64,000 bases of DNA from UBA8231 sp036011085 (lineage in GTDB: Bacteria; Latescibacterota; UBA2968; UBA8231). Below are positions 1 to 6,849 of the stretch, piece by piece (the stretch's first letter is position 1; every line of letters starts with the position of its first letter). The notes under the pieces were generated by a model that saw only the letters and a program-made list of their open reading frames with translations, ran no database searches and was not told the origin of the DNA. A program made the translations under genes and the position numbers. The DNA is taken from the NCBI GenBank assembly GCA_036011085.1, contig DASCMS010000095.1, positions 1 to 64,000 of the forward strand. Reading direction: 5' to 3'.

Positions 1-32
1 GGCTTGGCCTTCTGCAGCGAGGGTTGGGTCAT
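1..32 (-). CDS. start of an unidentified gene, cut by window edge
   Basis: An ATG at 32-30 overlaps the stop codon of the epimerase gene in the ATGA arrangement that recurs across this window. It reads M-T-Q-P-S-L-Q-K-A-K before the window ends. Only ten codons are visible, so no function can be assigned. It is called because the overlap architecture matches other operon pairs here, and it would be co-transcribed with the epimerase. Confidence 0.35.
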   Translation of the reverse strand, partial: MTQPSLQKAK

Positions 33-922
33 GGACGTTCCTGCTTCAGATCGTCGGCCACGTACGGCAGGAACCGGGCAAGGGCAACGGCCATCGGCGT
101 CGGCGTCAGGCCAAGCTGCTGGCGGGCCCGGTGGATGTCGAGACAGAACGAATTGCCGGGGCCCTGTACGGTCACCGCCGTTGTACTGCCAGCCACCTCG
201 ACGGCCATCCGTGCGATGCTGGACAGGGACTGAGCAACGCCGGACCCGATATGATATGTCCCCGTCGGTCCCTCCGGCGACAGTGCCTCTACCACGGCGG
301 ACACGGCATCCTCGACCCACAGCAGATCAACACGGCGGTCCGCGGCGATGATGATCTCTTCGTCCAGCAGGGCGGAGCGTCGAAAGTTGTACACGGCACC
401 GGCACGTTTCCCGGGACCGAAAAGGCCGGCCAGCCGGAGGATGGGGACACAGAGGCCGCCGCCTTCTTCGGCTCGACAACGATGTTCCGCCGCCAGCTTT
501 TCCGCGCCATAGGCGTCGCGCGGGTCTGGTGGGTGATCTTCGTCGAGCGGCGGCTGTGGTTCGTCATGGAGAAAGTCGAAGACACTCATCGTCGAGGTGA
601 AGACGACGCGGCCCACCCCTGCGCCACGTGCGGCGAGCAGTACGTTCGTCGTCCTCTGTTCATTCGTCCCGCATCTGGGACCGGCGCCGGGCGGCTGTGT
701 CGCCAGGTGGGCGATGGCATCTACCGGGTCGTGTCCCGTCAGTGAGGCGACCATGCCGTCAGCGTCCCTGACGTCTCCCGTGAGGGTCAACAGGCTGGTG
801 ACCTCTGGCAGGCGCTCCTGTCCCTGGTGGATCAGAGCCGAGACTCTGACGCCGTTACCGAGCAGACGTCGACACAGATGATGTCCGACGAAGCCGTTGG
901 CCCCCGTCACCAGAACACGCAT
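29..922 (-). CDS. NAD-dependent epimerase/dehydratase (extended SDR)
   Basis: A 297-residue extended short-chain dehydrogenase of the nucleotide-sugar epimerase/dehydratase type. The Rossmann motif GANGFVG lies at residues 7-13, a Thr-Ser-Thr segment corresponds to the catalytic Ser/Thr, and the YGAEK active-site motif lies near residue 140. Length fits the family. The ATG at 922 is preferred because the dinucleotide fold begins immediately after it; an in-frame TTG at 940 is possible. Members act on UDP-, GDP- or dTDP-sugars in the cytoplasm; the substrate here cannot be read from the sequence. A second gene follows with a 4-base overlap at the left edge. Confidence 0.88.
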   Translation of the reverse strand: MRVLVTGANGFVGHHLCRRLLGNGVRVSALIHQGQERLPEVTSLLTLTGDVRDADGMVASLTGHDPVDAIAHLATQPPGAGPRCGTNEQRTTNVLLAARGAGVGRVVFTSTMSVFDFLHDEPQPPLDEDHPPDPRDAYGAEKLAAEHRCRAEEGGGLCVPILRLAGLFGPGKRAGAVYNFRRSALLDEEIIIAADRRVDLLWVEDAVSAVVEALSPEGPTGTYHIGSGVAQSLSSIARMAVEVAGSTTAVTVQGPGNSFCLDIHRARQQLGLTPTPMAVALARFLPYVADDLKQERP

Positions 923-979
923 CAACCCGACCGTTCTCAAGGAGACGAAAATCGATTACAGAGGGTAACGAAATAAGCA

Positions 980-1075
980 GGCGGCACCGACCCCCTCGCT
1001 CGAGAAGGGGAGTCATGGACATGTGTGTCCACGGCCCCTCCCTGCCTTCTCAAGCAATTGGCTCTCGGTGCCGCC
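980..1075. other. structured intergenic element with long nested stems
   Basis: An 11-base inverted repeat, ggcggcaccga at 980-990 and its exact complement at 1065-1075, encloses a second hairpin. Inside, gagaagg (1002-1008) pairs with ccttctc (1045-1051), ggag (1009-1012) with ctcc (1038-1041), and tggac (1016-1020) with gtcca (1027-1031) around a six-base loop. It fills most of the gap between the end of the TetR gene and the epimerase start, beginning 8 bases past the TetR stop. On the minus strand only a weak T-rich stretch follows, so it may be a terminator, a leader element or a small RNA. It does not look like a tRNA or SRP RNA. Confidence 0.55.
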
Positions 1076-1083
1076 CTTCTCAG

Positions 1084-1665
1084 TTACTCCGGCTTGGTCC
1101 GCAGACCGAACACGGCGTTCACCGCTGACGAGACAGAATCGACGTACTGCAGCGCCGGTGGGGCCAGAGTGCCCTCGTTGATGAGTCGAGGAATGTTCAA
1201 CATGAGGCCGCTGAAGTGACTCATAGCGAGAACGGGATCCATTTCGGGGAACTCGCCCGCCCGGGTGGCCTCGGCGAGCAACTCCGAAAACATCCTGCCC
1301 TGACGACGGGTGATATCGCTCTCGGTGAAGTCATATGTTGTGAGCAGGACGTAGGTGAAAGCCTCGGGGTAGCGGTCGAAATACTCGAAGGACAGGCGGA
1401 TCCAATGGCGCAGCAGCACCGAGAGCGAATCCGCCCGTAGCCGCAGCATCTGCTCCTTCTCCGCCACCATGTCTGCCACGATCTGCTGATAGGCCTGCTG
1501 GCAGAGATCGTCCTTGCTGGCGAAGTGGCGATACAGGGCGCCCTCGGTTACCCCCGCCTCGCTGGCGATCTGCCGGATCGAAGCGCCTGAAACGCCCTGC
1601 CTTGCCACGAGACGCACCGTGGCGTCGACGATTTCACCACGTCGGTTTTTCCGTCCCGTGTTCAT
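1084..1665 (-). CDS. TetR/AcrR family transcriptional regulator
   Basis: A 193-residue TetR-type repressor. The N-terminal helix-turn-helix spans roughly residues 8-55, with the typical pattern GASIRQIASEAGVTEGALY followed by RHFASKDDL. The rest is an alpha-helical ligand-binding domain of normal length. The open frame extends upstream, but the ATG at 1665 is the natural start since the HTH begins right after it. No Shine-Dalgarno precedes it, and a -10-like TATATT ends 7 bases upstream, suggesting leaderless translation. A palindromic operator sits in the promoter, so autoregulation is likely; the divergent ispG may or may not be a target. The ligand is unknown. Confidence 0.9.
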   Translation of the reverse strand: MNTGRKNRRGEIVDATVRLVARQGVSGASIRQIASEAGVTEGALYRHFASKDDLCQQAYQQIVADMVAEKEQMLRLRADSLSVLLRHWIRLSFEYFDRYPEAFTYVLLTTYDFTESDITRRQGRMFSELLAEATRAGEFPEMDPVLAMSHFSGLMLNIPRLINEGTLAPPALQYVDSVSSAVNAVFGLRTKPE

Positions 1666-1672
1666 GGGGACA

Positions 1673-1703
1673 AATATAAGTAAACGATCGCTTACGTTCG
1701 CAA
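1673..1703 (-). promoter_or_regulatory. promoter of the TetR gene
   Basis: Read on the minus strand, TTGCGA (1703-1698) is followed after 19 bases by TATATT (1678-1673). Transcription would start at about 1666-1665, directly at the ATG. The TetR palindrome lies in the spacer, the usual position for repression by occlusion. Confidence 0.5.
1680..1695. promoter_or_regulatory. TetR operator palindrome
   Basis: The 16-base sequence gtaaacgatcgcttac is a palindrome with one mismatched base pair per half (positions 5 and 12). It lies 15 bases upstream of the TetR start, inside its promoter spacer. Size and placement match typical autoregulatory TetR operators. Binding is inferred. Confidence 0.6.
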
Positions 1704-1747
1704 GGGGTTTGTGCCCACGGGTCTCTCCGGGCAGTCCGGACTCCGCC

Positions 1748-1776
1748 TTGCTCGCCCCGAAACCCGCCCGTATACT
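1748..1776 (+). promoter_or_regulatory. possible promoter of ispG
   Basis: TTGCTC (1748-1753), a 17-base spacer and TATACT (1771-1776) form a sigma70-like promoter with a good -10 and a weak -35. The expected start point, about 1783, coincides with the GTG of ispG, so the message would be essentially leaderless. Confidence 0.45.
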
Positions 1777-1783
1777 GGCCGCT

Positions 1784-2923
1784 GTGAGCAGGCAACCGAG
1801 AAACCCCACCCGCGAAGTCCGAATCGGCGATGTCACCATCGGCGGTGACCATCCCGTGGCGGTGCAGAGCATGGCTGCCACCAGGACACAGGATATCGAA
1901 GCCACGACCCGACAGATCCGCCTGCTGCAGAACGCCAAGGCGGATATCATCCGTATCGCCGTCGACAGTCGCCGGGACACAGAGGCTCTGACACAGATCA
2001 CGGAGGTGGCCGAACGCCCCTTGAGCGTCGACCTGCAGGAGCACTACCGGCTCGCCGAGGTGATCGCGCCTCACGTACAGAAGATCCGCTACAATCCGGG
2101 CCATCTCTACCATCACGAGCCGGAGCGTTCGATCCGCGACAAGGTGCGGTACCTGGCCGAGATCGCCGGCAGCAACGATTGCGCCATGCGGGTGGGCGTC
2201 AACGCCGGATCCGTCGATCCGGACAAGGTGGCACAGTTCCCCGCCGGTGATTCTATCGGGCCCATGCTGGCATCGGCGTTCGAACACTGCGAGATGCTCG
2301 ATGAGATCGGCTTCACCCGCTACTGCGTGTCGCTGAAGGACTCCGATCCCAACAAGGTGATCGACGCCAACAGACGTTTCGCCGACCAGCGCCCGGAGGT
2401 CCCGCTCCATCTCGGAGTCACCGAGGCCGGCATGCCTCCTGAGGGCATCGTCAAGACCCGCATCGCCTTCGAGCAGTTGCTGTCGGCCGGTATCGGCGAC
2501 ACCATCCGCGTATCACTCACCCTGCCCTTCGACGACAAGGGCGAGGAGATCATCGCGGGTCGCCAGATCCTTCACGACATCGAGGCCGGCCGCTACCTTT
2601 CGGTTCCCGAATACCGCCCGGAGGGGCTCAACATCATCTCCTGCCCCTCCTGCTCCCGGGTCGAGAACGAGGCCTTCATCGACCTGGCGCACAGAGTGAG
2701 GGAGGTGACTGAGTATGCCAGGATGCACTGCCTCACCATCGCCGTGATGGGCTGCCGGGTGAACGGCCCCGGCGAGACGGACGATGCCGATCTCGGCATG
2801 TGGTGCGCCCCGACCTTCGTCAACCTCAAGAGGGGTGGAGAGTTGATCGGCAAGTTCGGCTACGACGAAGTACTCGATGTACTAAAACTTGAGATCGATC
2901 GCCTGATCACCACCACCCCGTGA
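1784..2923 (+). CDS. ispG: 4-hydroxy-3-methylbut-2-en-1-yl diphosphate synthase
   Basis: IspG (GcpE) converts 2-C-methyl-D-erythritol-2,4-cyclodiphosphate to HMBPP, the penultimate step of the MEP isoprenoid pathway. The 379-residue product has the TIM-barrel part (TREVRIGDVTIGG, VAVQSMAATRTQD near the N-terminus) and the C-terminal [4Fe-4S] part with CPSCSR and GCRVNGPGE, giving the three cluster cysteines and the conserved Glu. Length matches the bacterial form. The GTG at 1784 is chosen because homology starts right after it, although the frame is open upstream. No Shine-Dalgarno is visible and a -10-like box ends 7 bases before it. The last codons are duplicated downstream. Confidence 0.96.
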   Translation: MSRQPRNPTREVRIGDVTIGGDHPVAVQSMAATRTQDIEATTRQIRLLQNAKADIIRIAVDSRRDTEALTQITEVAERPLSVDLQEHYRLAEVIAPHVQKIRYNPGHLYHHEPERSIRDKVRYLAEIAGSNDCAMRVGVNAGSVDPDKVAQFPAGDSIGPMLASAFEHCEMLDEIGFTRYCVSLKDSDPNKVIDANRRFADQRPEVPLHLGVTEAGMPPEGIVKTRIAFEQLLSAGIGDTIRVSLTLPFDDKGEEIIAGRQILHDIEAGRYLSVPEYRPEGLNIISCPSCSRVENEAFIDLAHRVREVTEYARMHCLTIAVMGCRVNGPGETDDADLGMWCAPTFVNLKRGGELIGKFGYDEVLDVLKLEIDRLITTTP

Positions 2924-2969
2924 CCCGACCGGCGATTGCGATCGCCTGATCACCACCACCCCGTGACCC
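2896..2969 (+). repeat. ispG: 31-base direct duplication over the ispG stop
   Basis: The 31 bases at 2896-2926, covering the last nine codons and the TGA of ispG plus three bases, recur exactly at 2939-2969, a period of 43 bases. The second copy lies in the spacer before the end of the convergent DAHP synthase gene and is not coding. It looks like a recent tandem duplication. Confidence 0.9.
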
Positions 2970-2975
2970 ACCGCA

Positions 2976-4046
2976 TCACGCCGCTTTCGACGCACTCCTG
3001 CCGAGAGCCTCGTACCCGCCGCGCAGCATGCGCTCCGTCGTCTGCCAGCCGACACACTCATCGGTGATCGAGACGCCGTAGCGCAGTCCTTCGCTCCCCT
3101 GTGCACCGAGCGTCTGACTGCCTTCCTCGAGGTGACTCTCCACCATCAGTCCGACGATCGACTCATTGCCTCCGACCCGCTGCTCGACGACCGCTTCCCA
3201 TACTCCTTCCTGCTGGCTGTGCTGTTTGCCGGAATTGGCGTGGCTGCAGTCGACGATGATGGCGGGCAGACGGCCCGTGCCGGTCCGTATCAGACTGGCG
3301 GCGGTGGCAAGATCGTCGGCGTGATAGTTCGGACCATCGACTCCGCCACGAAGCACGAGATGTCCCAGGGTATTGCCGCCCGTGCGGATAACGGCCGTGC
3401 GGCCGTCGACGTCGATGCCGAGAAAACTGTGTGGATGGCGGGCGGACTCCATGGCATCCACGGCAACCTGCAGATCCCCCGACGTGGAATTCTTGAAGCC
3501 CACCGGCATGGACATGCCACTCGCCATCTCACGATGGGTCTGAGATTCGGTGGTGCGCGCCCCGATGGCCGCCCAGCTCACCAGATCCGAGACATACTGA
3601 GGCGTGATCGGATCCAGGGATTCCGTCGCGGCTGGCAGACCGATCTCGTTGATGTCGAGCAGGAGCTTGCGAGCGACCCGCAGTCCCTCCGTCATATCCT
3701 GCGAACCATCCAGCCGCGGATCGCTCAGCAGGCCTTTCCAACCGACCGTCGTGCGGGGTTTTTCGAAGTAGACACGCATGACGAGGCACATGCGATCGGC
3801 CAGTTCTGTGCTCAACTCCCGCAGTCGCCTCGCGTATTCGAGGGCAGACTGCGGGTCATGGATCGAGCAGGGCCCGGTGATGACGAGCAACCGGTCATCC
3901 TCACCGCGGAGAATCTCCCCCACTGCAGCGCGACCCGCGATGACGGTCCGGTTCGCAGCTTCCGACATGACCAGATCCTCTTTCAGCTGACGGGGGGATA
4001 TGAGAGCCTGAGTTGCGGTCACGTGCAGATCCTGTGTTGCGAGCAT
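2976..4046 (-). CDS. aroG: 3-deoxy-7-phosphoheptulonate synthase (class I alpha)
   Basis: DAHP synthase condenses PEP with erythrose 4-phosphate, the first shikimate-pathway step. The 356-residue product is the class I-alpha (AroF/G/H) type, with TGPCSIHDP, RVYFEKPRTTVGWKG, DPRLDGSQDM, the RTTESQTHR segment and GFKNSTSGD all in order. Length equals the E. coli enzymes. The ATG at 4046 is preceded by aaggaagg. An in-frame ATG at 4097 lies inside the upstream terminator hairpin, so it is rejected. Expression appears controlled by attenuation: a Tyr/Phe-rich leader peptide and intrinsic terminator sit immediately upstream. Which isozyme is meant (F, G or H) is not certain; the leader suggests Tyr/Phe response. 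Confidence 0.93.
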   Translation of the reverse strand: MLATQDLHVTATQALISPRQLKEDLVMSEAANRTVIAGRAAVGEILRGEDDRLLVITGPCSIHDPQSALEYARRLRELSTELADRMCLVMRVYFEKPRTTVGWKGLLSDPRLDGSQDMTEGLRVARKLLLDINEIGLPAATESLDPITPQYVSDLVSWAAIGARTTESQTHREMASGMSMPVGFKNSTSGDLQVAVDAMESARHPHSFLGIDVDGRTAVIRTGGNTLGHLVLRGGVDGPNYHADDLATAASLIRTGTGRLPAIIVDCSHANSGKQHSQQEGVWEAVVEQRVGGNESIVGLMVESHLEEGSQTLGAQGSEGLRYGVSITDECVGWQTTERMLRGGYEALGRSASKAA

Positions 4047-4076
4047 GAGGTCGCATCCTTCCTTTTGCGGGAGAAC

Positions 4077-4112
4077 AAAAAAAGCCCCCGGCTCCATCAG
4101 GAGTCGGGGGCT
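4077..4112 (-). terminator. attenuator terminator of DAHP synthase
   Basis: On the minus strand an 8-base stem AGCCCCCG/CGGGGGCT, one mismatch, then CTCC/GGAG closing a TGAT loop, is followed directly by seven T residues. This is a textbook intrinsic terminator between the leader peptide stop (4142) and the DAHP synthase ATG (4046). The ascending arm CGACTCC can pair instead with GGAGTCG inside the leader peptide region (complement of 4159-4166), giving the alternative antiterminator. Confidence 0.9.
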
Positions 4113-4141
4113 TGGCGTGGTGTAGTTGAGTTTGCTACAAC

Positions 4142-4225
4142 CTACGATCCGGTCCCTTCGACTCCCGCATGTGGGTCGACAAAGTAGAAGGGGGCAAAAT
4201 AGAGACGGTTCGTGGTGTTCAGCAT
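4142..4225 (-). CDS. leader peptide of the DAHP synthase attenuator
   Basis: A 27-residue open frame starting ATG at 4225 and ending TAG at 4144-4142. It reads M-L-N-T-T-N-R-L, then Y-F-A-P-F-Y-F at residues 9-15, then V-D-P-H-A-G-V-E-G-T-G-S. Five of seven consecutive residues are Tyr or Phe, the products of the pathway whose first enzyme follows. Stalling there would leave the downstream segment at codons 20-23 free to pair with the terminator arm. This is the classical arrangement seen for pheA and trp leaders. The ribosome binding site is weak (GGAAC further upstream). Confidence 0.82.
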   Translation of the reverse strand: MLNTTNRLYFAPFYFVDPHAGVEGTGS

Positions 4226-4270
4226 GGTGTTGTTATCGGCCGGGCGTTCCGTGTTCTTGAGTGTTGTGCA

Positions 4271-4300
4271 AGCCTACCCCGTGAAACGCATCAGAGTCAA
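4271..4300 (-). promoter_or_regulatory. promoter of the DAHP synthase leader
   Basis: On the minus strand TTGACT (4300-4295) is followed after 18 bases by TAGGCT (4276-4271). The -35 overlaps the stop codon of the upstream DHDPS-family gene. Initiation near 4264 would give about 40 bases before the leader ATG. The -10 is only a partial match. Confidence 0.45.
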
Positions 4301-5211
4301 GTGTGAATCTGTATCCCCCAGCCCTTTTCCAGCTCGGCTCCAAGGGCAGCGCGACCTTTGTCGCTGACGTCGACCCGCGGCGGGCGCACGGCGCCTCCCA
4401 CCAGACCGACGGCATCCAGCCCCGCCTTGATCAGCGCATCGCCAAACCGGTTGCGTAGCCGCTCCAGCGGCGCCAATCGCCGTTGAATAGCGACCATGGC
4501 CTCCCAGTCCCTGTCGTGTGAGAGGCGCTCCAGCTCGAGTTCTGGTTCGGGCAGAAAGTTGATGAAGCCTGCAGTAAAACCATCGATCCCGGCCTGGTAG
4601 CGCAGATGCAGAACGCCCGGGTCATGGCGCTTGTTGCCGATCCAGACGAAGCGATCACCAAGGCGCTGGATAGCACGAAACAGAGGATGGTCGTCGAAGC
4701 ACGGATCCTTGACTCCGATCACCGCCTCGACTGTGGCCAGCTGCTCGAAGAACTCCACGCTCCAGCCTTGAGTATTGTACGGCAACAGTTGCAGAGCCGG
4801 CGCCGCCGCTGAGATCAGGCGCAAGTGATCGGTGACGCCGGTAAGGTCATCAGGGACACCGTTGCGCTGGTAGGGCGGCATGGCCAGACAGACTTCTGCG
4901 CCGAAGCGCTGATAGCTGGACGCCAGTTCCACCGCCACCCCCGTGTTGCCCGGCAGCGTGGGAATCACCAGCGCCTTCCCCCCGACCTCGTCCAGTGCCC
5001 GCCGGGCCAGCCACTCCAGTTCATCGGCCCGCAACGCGTCGATCTCGCCGGTGCCGCCGCCGACGGCGATGACCTGCACGCCGGCCTCCACGAGATACCG
5101 CAGATTGCCGAGGAACGCCTCGCGATCGATCGTCATCAGATCGTCCGGTCGGAAGGGGGTCACGGCATAGGCGTGCACCGTCTTCAATCGCTGGCGCAGT
5201 TCGTCCGTCAT
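4297..5211 (-). CDS. DHDPS/N-acetylneuraminate lyase family aldolase or dehydratase
   Basis: A 304-residue TIM-barrel enzyme of the class I aldolase (DapA/NanA) family. It has GGGTGE at 51-56, the catalytic tyrosine in LLPYN (Tyr145) and the Schiff-base lysine in GVKDP (Lys168). The GGTGE pattern and neighbours look more like 5-dehydro-4-deoxyglucarate dehydratase or 2-keto-3-deoxy sugar acid aldolases than DapA. The ATG at 5211 starts right before the conserved domain. It lies just downstream of a broken creatininase gene and near a ribokinase-like kinase and a sugar-acid dehydratase, so a role in sugar-acid catabolism is inferred. Confidence 0.85.
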   Translation of the reverse strand: MTDELRQRLKTVHAYAVTPFRPDDLMTIDREAFLGNLRYLVEAGVQVIAVGGGTGEIDALRADELEWLARRALDEVGGKALVIPTLPGNTGVAVELASSYQRFGAEVCLAMPPYQRNGVPDDLTGVTDHLRLISAAAPALQLLPYNTQGWSVEFFEQLATVEAVIGVKDPCFDDHPLFRAIQRLGDRFVWIGNKRHDPGVLHLRYQAGIDGFTAGFINFLPEPELELERLSHDRDWEAMVAIQRRLAPLERLRNRFGDALIKAGLDAVGLVGGAVRPPRVDVSDKGRAALGAELEKGWGIQIHT

Positions 5212-5218
5212 GGATCGA

Positions 5219-6030
5219 CTACCATCGTATTCCCTTCTGTACCGGATGCGTGTGCATGTCGCGTCGCTCTTCGATAGGCCAGCCCTTGATCTCATCGATC
5301 GCCCGGATCATGCCTTCCACGGCGGCCTCGAAAATGATCTTGCCCTTCTCAGCTGTCGCCACCGTCGGATCGCCGTGTACACCCAGCTGGGTCCAACGTC
5401 CCCAGTAGTCGTTGAAGCGGACGTAGGGGGAGGTCGAGTCGGAGCTGACGAACTCCCCCTGACGGTCGTCCCCCTTCGCTGCCTTGTCCATCTGCACGCC
5501 CTCGGGAGCCAGGTGCAGGTAGAGGGACGTCTCGAACTCGTCGGCGTGGGCGGTGACGTCGCTCTCGCGCACGCCCTCGAAGGCTTCCATGAGAAAGTTG
5601 AAATAGCCGGCGGCAAAACAGAGCGAGTCCGTTTCCAGCACCGTCTTGCGCGCGATCAGATCGATCAGGGGCTGGTTGGAGCCGTGGCCGTTGACGATGA
5701 ACATCTTCTCAAAACCGTGGTAGGCCACCGACTTGGTGATGTTGACGCAGAACGCGATGAAGACCTCGGGCTCAATGTGTAGGCCACCGGTGGCAGCACG
5801 AGGACCCGATCGGGTGCCCGCCGACCGATCTCGAGACAGACCTCCTCGCTCAGGAAGACATCGACATCGAGAGGCAGGTGTCGACCGTGCTGTTCGGTCG
5901 ATCCGGTGGGCAGCAGGACGACCTTCTGAAGTCCAATCGCCTCATCGAGTTCCGGCCAACTCAGGCGATTGTAGCGGTACTCGGTGGCAGCCGTGCTGTT
6001 TGCCCTGTTGTCTGCCTCTGCCATGTTCAT
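5219..6030 (-). pseudogene. creatininase family protein, internally deleted and frameshifted
   Basis: Two overlapping frames make one broken gene. The first (start 6030, or 6024) has the metal-binding segment LLPTGSTEQHGRHLPL and reads to PPVAY at about 5780. The reading then resumes in another frame with I-E-P-E-V-F at 5776, then IVNGHGSN and the HADEFETS motif to the stop at 5219. Compared with the intact paralogue at 6101-6841, about 14 codons (the SEHWMEWPGT region) are missing as well as the frame. The loss removes conserved active-site residues, so the product should be inactive. A copy of gtaggccaccg occurs at the junction (5779) and again at 5720. Assembly error cannot be excluded. 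Confidence 0.8.
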
Positions 6031-6100
6031 TGTCCTTTCTGTGATGATTTCGCATAATAGCGGCCCCTCAGAGGAGGGTCAATGAAAGGCGAAGGTCACG

Positions 6101-6841
6101 GTGATTACAGGTGAAGTCAGGCTGTGGAAGATGACGCGCAAGCACGTGCGCGAACGGTTGGCCACCGGTCAGGTGAAGGGCGCGATCCTGCCGACGGGAA
6201 GCACCGAACAGCACAACGAGCATCTGGAGATGGAGCATGACACGGCCAGCGCCCTGCATGTCGCCCATCAGGCGGCGCTGGGGCTGTTCCCACAGGTGGT
6301 GCTGGCCACGCCGATGGCCGTGGGGATCAGCGAACACTGGATGGAGTGGCCCGGAACCCTGAGCCTGCGGCCGGAGACGTTCTTCCAGGTCGCCTATGAC
6401 ACCTGCGAGAGCCTCGCCCGACACGGCATTGAACACGTGCTGATCTGCAATGGCCACGCCGGCAACGGCCCGCTGCGCAACGAGGTGGCCGGCTTCGGGG
6501 AGAAACTGGGCATCGATATCCAGTTCCACTCCTACTGGGAGGCGTATTCAAAGGAGTTCGTCGCCGAACACCTGGAATCCGGTGACTGCCCGGCTCATGC
6601 CGCCGAATTCGAGACCTCCGTCGCCTTGGCCGCCTTTCCCGAAAACGCCCACTGGGAGGGTGTCGACTACGACGCCGAGACTTTCGATATCCAGAGCGAG
6701 AGCTACCGCGAGCAGGATCCCCGTTACGCCCGCGCAGCGCGTGATCTGGCGACGCCGCACAAGGGACGCCTCATGATCGACACCGCCGTCGAATGGGTGG
6801 CCGGACGCATGACGGAGATGATGGCGACCGGATCCGGTTGA
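6101..6841 (+). CDS. creatininase family amidohydrolase
   Basis: A 246-residue member of the creatininase/creatinine amidohydrolase family, which are metal-dependent hydrolases of cyclic amides (creatinine, FAPy and related compounds). It shows ILPTGSTEQHNEH, GISEHWMEWPGTLSL, LICNGHAGN and the HAAEFETS motif, all metal or substrate residues of the fold. GTG at 6101 is chosen because gaagg sits six bases upstream; an in-frame ATG occurs at 6130. It is divergent from a broken paralogue and runs into a kinase gene after 8 bases. The substrate is probably not creatinine given the sugar-acid context; that is inference. Confidence 0.9.
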   Translation: MITGEVRLWKMTRKHVRERLATGQVKGAILPTGSTEQHNEHLEMEHDTASALHVAHQAALGLFPQVVLATPMAVGISEHWMEWPGTLSLRPETFFQVAYDTCESLARHGIEHVLICNGHAGNGPLRNEVAGFGEKLGIDIQFHSYWEAYSKEFVAEHLESGDCPAHAAEFETSVALAAFPENAHWEGVDYDAETFDIQSESYREQDPRYARAARDLATPHKGRLMIDTAVEWVAGRMTEMMATGSG

Positions 6842-6849
6842 CTGATTCG

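Noticed and set aside
980..1075. tRNA-Sec, SRP RNA or tmRNA
   Set aside because: No T-loop GGTTCGAATCC, no SRP GGAAG/AGCAG core and no tmRNA-type ends on either strand, despite the similar size.
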